Shown here: piece after piece, positions 59,626 to 64,000 of the stretch
Numbering within the stretch: position 1 is the first letter of the stretch
How the letters are laid out: every line of letters begins with the position of its first letter
DNA from: Saprospiraceae bacterium
GTDB taxonomy: Bacteria > Bacteroidota > Bacteroidia > Chitinophagales > Saprospiraceae
NCBI GenBank assembly: GCA_016717655.1
Contig: JADKFC010000006.1
Coordinates: forward strand, 62,001 to 126,000
Direction of reading: 5' to 3'
DNA length: 64,000 bases
Translations under genes and position numbers: made by a program
The notes under the pieces: generated by a model
Database searches by the model: none
Seen by the model: the letters and a program-made list of their open reading frames with translations, nothing else
Told to the model about the DNA's origin: nothing

Positions 59626-60501
59626 TTACCTTACTACTGTATAATTTTTATACTCACCGATGCGCCAGCCGGTCCATTTTTCTATGGAGTACTTTATCCT
59701 TTCTTTAAAATTTCTCTTTTTTCGCTGAATGTCAAACTGAAAATCCCAATCCTTGGCCTTGATGCGAGGAAGCATGACTGCTGGATGACTGTCTTTAAAA
59801 AGGGTAAGGCTGTCAATATTATTATAGTCAAACAACTCTTCTGCAATGGCGTTTTTATTTAACCAGTCATCCGAATGCCAATAGCGGTTGGAGTTGTTTA
59901 CTTTGGCCTTCATGGTAGCAGGATGTTTGACATAGCCATAATGATACACCCAGGCAGGAATGACTTTTACCCTTAATTTTTCATCCTCCATTTTTCTGAA
60001 ACCTTGTGCATCTCTGTATGAAAAAATAGATTTATCGTTTCGTATAATCCTCACTTCTTTTCGATACCATCTGCTGGCATCGGCTATGTATTGAAAGTTT
60101 CCATAAAAGTGAAGATAATGAAGCACCAGACCATCAACATTTTTTTGAGCATGGTTAAGATCGATGTGTTGCTTAATGATGGGCAGGTATTTTTCGTGGA
60201 TCACCTCATCCCCCTGAATGTATATACACCAATCGTAAGATGGCGGAATGGCATTAAAAGCTTTATTGGTTTCCTGGGCCAGAACGGTACCACCGCTTCG
60301 CAGTTGATCTTCCCAAATGGTATCAATAATCACAATTTTGGGTGAAATATCGGCTATCATCTCACGGGTGGCATCTTCAGATTGACCCACTGCTACAAAA
60401 ACCTGATCGCAGAGGGGGAGGATAGATTGGATGGCCTCCACCACCGGGAAATCATATTTTACCGCATTTCTGATAAAAGTAAAGCCACAGATCTTAACCA
60501 T
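59626..60501 (-). CDS. Glycosyltransferase family 2
   Basis: 291 residues from ATG 60501 (an in-frame upstream ATG at 60552 exists). GT2 features are FTFIRNAVKYDFPVVEAIQSILPLCDQVFVAVG at the start, the D-x-D-like WCIYIQGDEVIHEK, and DASRWYRKEVRIIRN. The C-terminus is basic and positively charged. It probably transfers sugar to an envelope glycan, but the donor and acceptor are not deducible. It is divergent from the aldehyde dehydrogenase gene. Confidence 0.85.
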   Translation of the reverse strand: MVKICGFTFIRNAVKYDFPVVEAIQSILPLCDQVFVAVGQSEDATREMIADISPKIVIIDTIWEDQLRSGGTVLAQETNKAFNAIPPSYDWCIYIQGDEVIHEKYLPIIKQHIDLNHAQKNVDGLVLHYLHFYGNFQYIADASRWYRKEVRIIRNDKSIFSYRDAQGFRKMEDEKLRVKVIPAWVYHYGYVKHPATMKAKVNNSNRYWHSDDWLNKNAIAEELFDYNNIDSLTLFKDSHPAVMLPRIKAKDWDFQFDIQRKKRNFKERIKYSIEKWTGWRIGEYKNYTVVR

Positions 60502-60583
60502 AAGGCGAAGGTAAGCAGAATGTTCAAATCCTGTTCTGCAAATTCGTTTCAAGGAATGTCTTACCTTAAAACGGGGAAATGAT

Positions 60584-60591
60584 TATCTTTG
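60584..60591 (+). promoter_or_regulatory. -7 box TATCTTTG
   Basis: Exact TAnnTTTG 4 nt before ATG 60596 and 19 nt before ATG 60611 of the aldehyde dehydrogenase. It makes 60611, or a leaderless 60596, the likely start. Confidence 0.55.
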
Positions 60592-60610
60592 TCAAATGTA
60601 CACGCCTGTC

Positions 60611-61785
60611 ATGTCAACCGGAAAAGAACACCTGGAGGCCCTGGTTAAGGCCATGCGCCACCATTTCGACAATGGGAATACCCAGGATATGAGTTTGAGA
60701 AAAAAATTGTTGCTCAAGCTGCAAGAAACCATTGAGTTGAATCAGGATGCTTTGTGTGATGCTGCTTATGCCGATTTTCACAAGCCCAAAGCAGAAATGT
60801 TACTGACAGAAATTTATCCGGTATTAGCTGAGATCAAAAATACGATACGACATATAAATGACTGGGCAAAGCCGGAAAGGGTGTCAACCAATTTGTTGAT
60901 GTTGCCATCCTCAAGCAGATTGCACAAAAGCCCTCAAGGTTTGGTCATGCTTTTCGCTCCCTGGAATTATTCATTCTGGCTTTCCATGATGCCCCTGGTA
61001 TCGGCTGTTGCCGCCGGCAATGTGGTGTTACTTAAACCCGCCCACGAAACGCCGGAAATTTCGCGCATGACCCAAAAAATAGTGGCTGATGTTTTTCCCG
61101 CTGAACATGTTTCTGTGGTGCTGGGTGAAGGGGCAGCCCTGGGTGAAATTTTACTTGAAAATTTTGAATTTGACCATATCTTTTTTACCGGCTCTCACAG
61201 GGTAGGGCGCTGGATCATGGAAAAAGCTGCCAAACACCTTAGCAAGGTTACCCTTGAGTTAGGCGGAAAAAGTCCATCCATAATTGATGACCATTTTGAC
61301 CTGGACAAGGCTGCGCGTAAGATCATTTGGGGTAAGGTCATCAATGCTGGTCAAACCTGTGTAAGCACCGACTACGTTTTGGTACCAAAACAGCGTGTTG
61401 CAGAATTCACAGAGGCTTGCAAGCGCCAGATACTTTCCCTGGTAGGAGATCAGCCTTTTACCTCCAATGAATATTGTCACATAATCAACGAGCAACGATT
61501 TGATCGTTTGGTTTCCTTGCTCGATGGGTGCGAAATCCTACATGGAGGTCGCCACCAAAAGAGCATCCGATGCACAATACCATTTACCAGCTTGGCAACC
61601 CCAATCTCCCATTTGGAGGTGTCAGGTCCAGTGGCACAGGCAGTTATCATGGAAAAACAGGGTTTTATACCTTTTCCAATGTCAAATCCATGCTCCACTC
61701 TCCCAAGTGGTTCGACCTTCCGTTGTTGTACCAACCCTACACAGCTGCCAAATTGAAGGTTATTAAGTGGTTTTTTATGCACTAA
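60611..61785 (+). pseudogene. Aldehyde dehydrogenase (ALDH3-like) with internal deletion and frameshift
   Basis: The N-terminal part is normal: LFAPWNYSFWLSMMPLVSAVAAGNVVLLKP, FTGSHRVGRWIMEKAAKH, LELGGKSP (general-base Glu) and NAGQTCVSTDYVL (catalytic Cys). After GGRHQK near 61558 the expected EPTIL...FGP...EEI and GVCIND segments (about 105-115 residues) are absent. The protein resumes in another frame near 61573 with NTIYQLGNPNLPFGG and HGKTGFYTFSNVKS, the genuine family C-terminus, to a stop at 61785. The missing length is 3n+1 nt. The product cannot be a normal enzyme unless the sequence is misassembled. Intact homologues oxidise medium- or long-chain aldehydes. Confidence 0.85.
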
Positions 61786-61885
61786 AATGGGTTACAAAAC
61801 CTTTCAAAATAAAATTTTGTATTAAAATTGGGTTAATTCCAAATATTATTTTGCGATAAGGCTATAATAATACGTAAAACAAAAT

Positions 61886-61893
61886 TATCTTTG
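61886..61893 (+). promoter_or_regulatory. -7 box TATCTTTG of typA
   Basis: Exact TAnnTTTG 22 nt before the typA ATG at 61916. The usual 19-22-nt spacing to a -33 TTTG is not met; the nearest TTTTG is further upstream. Confidence 0.6.
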
Positions 61894-61915
61894 CGCTCCT
61901 TTTATAAAAAGTAAC

Positions 61916-63679
61916 ATGCATCAGATTCGCAACATTGCCATTATTGCCCACGTAGATCACGGTAAGACCACCCTGGTTGATAAAATCATTCATGAATGTC
62001 ATGCCAGTGATGATTTCAACGACCACGGTGAGTTGATTCTGGACAACAATGATCTGGAAAGAGAGCGAGGTATTACCATTGTTTCTAAAAATGTATCCGT
62101 CAGCTTCCAGGGCGTAAAGATCAACATCATAGACACGCCAGGTCACTCCGATTTTGGAGGTGAGGTGGAACGTGTGCTTAGGATGGCAGATGGTGTTTTG
62201 CTCCTTGTTGATGCCTTTGAAGGTCCGATGCCACAAACCCGTTTTGTTTTGAACAAAGCCATTGAGCTGGGTTTGAAACCCATCCTGGTAGTAAACAAAG
62301 TAGACAAAGAAAACTGTCGCCCCGAGGAAGTTCAGGGTGATGTGTTCGACCTGATGTTTAACCTAGGGGCAACAGAAGACCAACTGAATTTTGTTACCTT
62401 GTTTGGATCCTCTAAGTTGGGTTGGATGAGTTTTGATTTCAACCAACGCACCCATAATATTCAACCATTGCTTACCGCCATCGTTGATAACATCCCTGAA
62501 GCACCTTATTTTGAAGGACCTGCGCAGATGCAGATTACTTCATTGGATTACAATGCTTTCCAGGGCAGGATTGCCATCGGAAGGATATTCAGAGGCGATC
62601 TGGTTGAGAATACCGATTGTATCCTCTTTCGCAAAGATGGCAGCCAGAAAAAAGTAAGGATCAAAGAATTGTACATTTTTGAGGGACTGGGCAGGAAAAA
62701 AGTAAACACCGTTAGGTCTGGAGATATATGTGCCATTGTTGGTTTGGAAGATTTTGACATTGGTGATACCATTGCTGATGCCGAACAACCTGAAGCACTT
62801 ACCCGTATTGCGGTAGATGAACCAACCATGAGTATGTTGTTTACCATCAACACTTCTCCATTTTTTGGCAAGGAAGGTAAATTTGTAACATCCAGGCACC
62901 TGCGTGACAGGCTTTACAAAGAGTTGGAAAAAAATCTGGCGCTGCGCGTAATTGATGGTCCTACCGAAGATAAGTTTGATGTTTATGGCAGGGGCGTTTT
63001 GCACCTGTCTGTACTGATAGAGACCATGCGTAGGGAAGGATATGAACTACAAGTGGGAAAACCACAAGTCATCTTTAAGGAAATCGATGGCCAGAAATGT
63101 GAGCCTATCGAACACCTGGTGATCGATGTACCTGAAGAGTCTGCTGGCAAGGTAATCGAACTGGTAACACAGCGCAAAGGACTTTTGCAGGTCATGGAAC
63201 CAAAGGGAGATGTACAACACCTCGAATTTGACATTCCGGCAAGGGGCATCATAGGGTTGAGAAATAATATTTTGACAGCTACCGCAGGTGAGGCTGTAAT
63301 GACCCACCGATTCAGACAATACGAACCCTACAAAGGGGAACTTTCAGGAAGAAACAAGGGATCATTGGTTTCTATGGAACAAGGTCAGGCCCTTGCCTAC
63401 GCGATTGACAGGTTGCAGGACAGAGGACGATTTTTTATTGATCCCAATGAGCAGGTTTATGTAGGTCAGGTTATTGGTGAACACTCCCGGGAAAATGACC
63501 TGGATGTGAACGTCATCAAAGGAAAAAAACTCACTAACATGAGGGCTTCTGGATCAGACGATGCAGTTAAAATTGCACCTAAAATTGTTTTTTCATTAGA
63601 AGAAGCCATGGAATACATCAAAGATGATGAATACCTGGAAGTGACACCATTGAGTCTTCGCATGCGCAAGATCAAGTAA
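61916..63679 (+). CDS. typA: Translational GTPase TypA/BipA
   Basis: 587 residues, near the usual 600. GTPase motifs are AHVDHGKTTL (G1), ERERGITI with the G2 Thr, DTPGHSDFGGEV (G3) and NKVDKE (G4). Domain II and the BipA-type C-terminal domain follow, with ARGIIGLRNNILTATAGEAVMTHRF and the TypA-specific NEQVYVGQVIGEHSRENDLDVNV...KKLTNMRASGSDDA end. It binds ribosomes and helps 50S assembly, especially under stress or cold. It is a single gene with its own promoter. Confidence 0.97.
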   Translation: MHQIRNIAIIAHVDHGKTTLVDKIIHECHASDDFNDHGELILDNNDLERERGITIVSKNVSVSFQGVKINIIDTPGHSDFGGEVERVLRMADGVLLLVDAFEGPMPQTRFVLNKAIELGLKPILVVNKVDKENCRPEEVQGDVFDLMFNLGATEDQLNFVTLFGSSKLGWMSFDFNQRTHNIQPLLTAIVDNIPEAPYFEGPAQMQITSLDYNAFQGRIAIGRIFRGDLVENTDCILFRKDGSQKKVRIKELYIFEGLGRKKVNTVRSGDICAIVGLEDFDIGDTIADAEQPEALTRIAVDEPTMSMLFTINTSPFFGKEGKFVTSRHLRDRLYKELEKNLALRVIDGPTEDKFDVYGRGVLHLSVLIETMRREGYELQVGKPQVIFKEIDGQKCEPIEHLVIDVPEESAGKVIELVTQRKGLLQVMEPKGDVQHLEFDIPARGIIGLRNNILTATAGEAVMTHRFRQYEPYKGELSGRNKGSLVSMEQGQALAYAIDRLQDRGRFFIDPNEQVYVGQVIGEHSRENDLDVNVIKGKKLTNMRASGSDDAVKIAPKIVFSLEEAMEYIKDDEYLEVTPLSLRMRKIK

Positions 63680-63732
63680 AAAAAGCAGAATAACAGCTAA
63701 CTTTTGTTCTCTTTGTTTCGTTTTAATATTGT

Positions 63733-63750
63733 CGGCAATTGCCGGCAATT
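63733..63750. promoter_or_regulatory. Overlapping palindromes with CGGCAATT direct repeat
   Basis: CGGCAATT occurs twice (63733-63740 and 63743-63750), forming the perfect palindromes CGGCAATTGCCG (63733-63744) and AATTGCCGGCAATT (63737-63750). It lies 53 nt after typA and 16 nt before the next start. It could be an operator for the following gene. No T-tract follows, so a terminator is unlikely. Confidence 0.4.
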
Positions 63751-63766
63751 ACTAAAATTGTACAAC

Positions 63767-64000
63767 GTGAAACAGAAATTAGTCGCATTTTTTATTTTAG
63801 CTGCTTATAGCTTAATGGGTCAAACAACCAAGCCAGGTTACTTGGGCATTTCTCCTTTTCATTTTTTTAGAAATACTTTTGTAGCTACCTTCGAAACAGG
63901 GATAGGTCAGGATAAAACATTATTGTTTGCACCGGGAGTTATTTTGAAGGACAATCAAAATGAATCGATATCTGGCTTTACAGGCGAAGTTCAATTTAGG
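63767..64000 (+). CDS. Exported, probable outer-membrane beta-barrel protein (3' end outside window)
   Basis: The frame is open from GTG 63767 to the right edge (78 codons). The product has a signal peptide (residues 1-19, LVAFFILAAYSLMGQ) and a Gly/aromatic-rich mature part (TKPGYLGISPFHFF, FVATFETGIGQDKTLLFAPGVIL) typical of a barrel strand pattern. GTG is the only suitable start near the signal peptide. Function unknown. Confidence 0.65.
   Translation, partial: MKQKLVAFFILAAYSLMGQTTKPGYLGISPFHFFRNTFVATFETGIGQDKTLLFAPGVILKDNQNESISGFTGEVQFR

Noticed and set aside
1..64000. Search for CRISPR arrays, insertion sequences, integrases and prophage genes
   Set aside because: No spaced repeats, transposase or integrase motifs seen on either strand.

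Overview
The window looks like a chromosomal segment of a Bacteroidota bacterium, most likely from the Saprospiria. Four things point there. At least 15 genes are preceded by the Bacteroidota sigma -7 box TAnnTTTG, often only 0-30 nt before the start codon. Two long secreted proteins end in a type IX secretion (T9SS) type A sorting domain and one ends in a type B (gliding-motility, CHU_C-like) domain. Several families typical of the phylum occur (DUF3667, DUF5723, DUF4159, DUF6495, LytTR two-component pairs, small PspC proteins). There are many outer-membrane lipoproteins. I see no tRNA, rRNA, CRISPR array, insertion sequence or prophage; this is mostly housekeeping and cell-envelope sequence.

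Layout. 1-5.2 kb (minus): an outer-membrane beta-barrel gene, murB, and a lipoprotein cut by the left edge, preceded by a dynamin-like GTPase. 5.3-8.7 kb: a large GT-C-like membrane protein, a Cys-rich secreted protein and a small lipoprotein. 8.7-13.1 kb (plus): a secreted M4 metallopeptidase with propeller and T9SS signal, a GT9 glycosyltransferase and a PspC protein. 13.1-17.9 kb: a di-heme peroxidase with DUF4159, an M32 carboxypeptidase and a MacB-type permease. 18.1-18.8 kb: rpmI-rplT with their own promoter and terminator. 18.9-23.6 kb: a pseudouridine synthase, ribF joined to a damaged GT2 gene, and a LytS/LytR-type two-component pair. 23.6-26.0 kb: lipoprotein, ebfC and a T9SS type B protein. 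26-33.2 kb: a porin-like protein, a lipoprotein, ppx, a metal ABC permease fused to a DtxR repressor, rbfA, coaX, DUF6495, a glutaryl-CoA-type dehydrogenase and a GNAT. 33.2-37.5 kb: a beta-CASP nuclease operon with a lipoprotein and DUF5723. 37.5-41.3 kb: a divergent trehalase/sugar-transporter pair and a lipoprotein. 41.4-47.5 kb: a complete TetR-regulated RND efflux operon. 47.8-53.6 kb: glutathione peroxidase, a tandem CbbX-type AAA+ protein, and DUF3667-gatB. 53.9-59.0 kb: a giant T9SS-exported surface protein. 59.2-64.0 kb: a small membrane protein, a GT2, a deleted aldehyde dehydrogenase, typA and a beta-barrel gene cut by the right edge.

A striking feature is the number of single-base frameshifts. 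At least ten otherwise intact genes are split by +1/-1 changes, often in short homopolymers, and reading frame and homology resume directly afterwards. Uncorrected sequencing or assembly error in a draft or metagenomic genome is the simplest explanation. Two genes (aldehyde dehydrogenase, MFS transporter) appear to have lost larger pieces. I annotate the frameshifted genes over their restored extents and say where the shift lies.

The most unusual architectures are the permease-DtxR fusion at 28.1-29.6 kb and the AAA+ protein at 48.5-51.1 kb, which has two duplicated beta domains followed by two CbbX-like ATPase domains. I did not find a clear undescribed multi-gene system.
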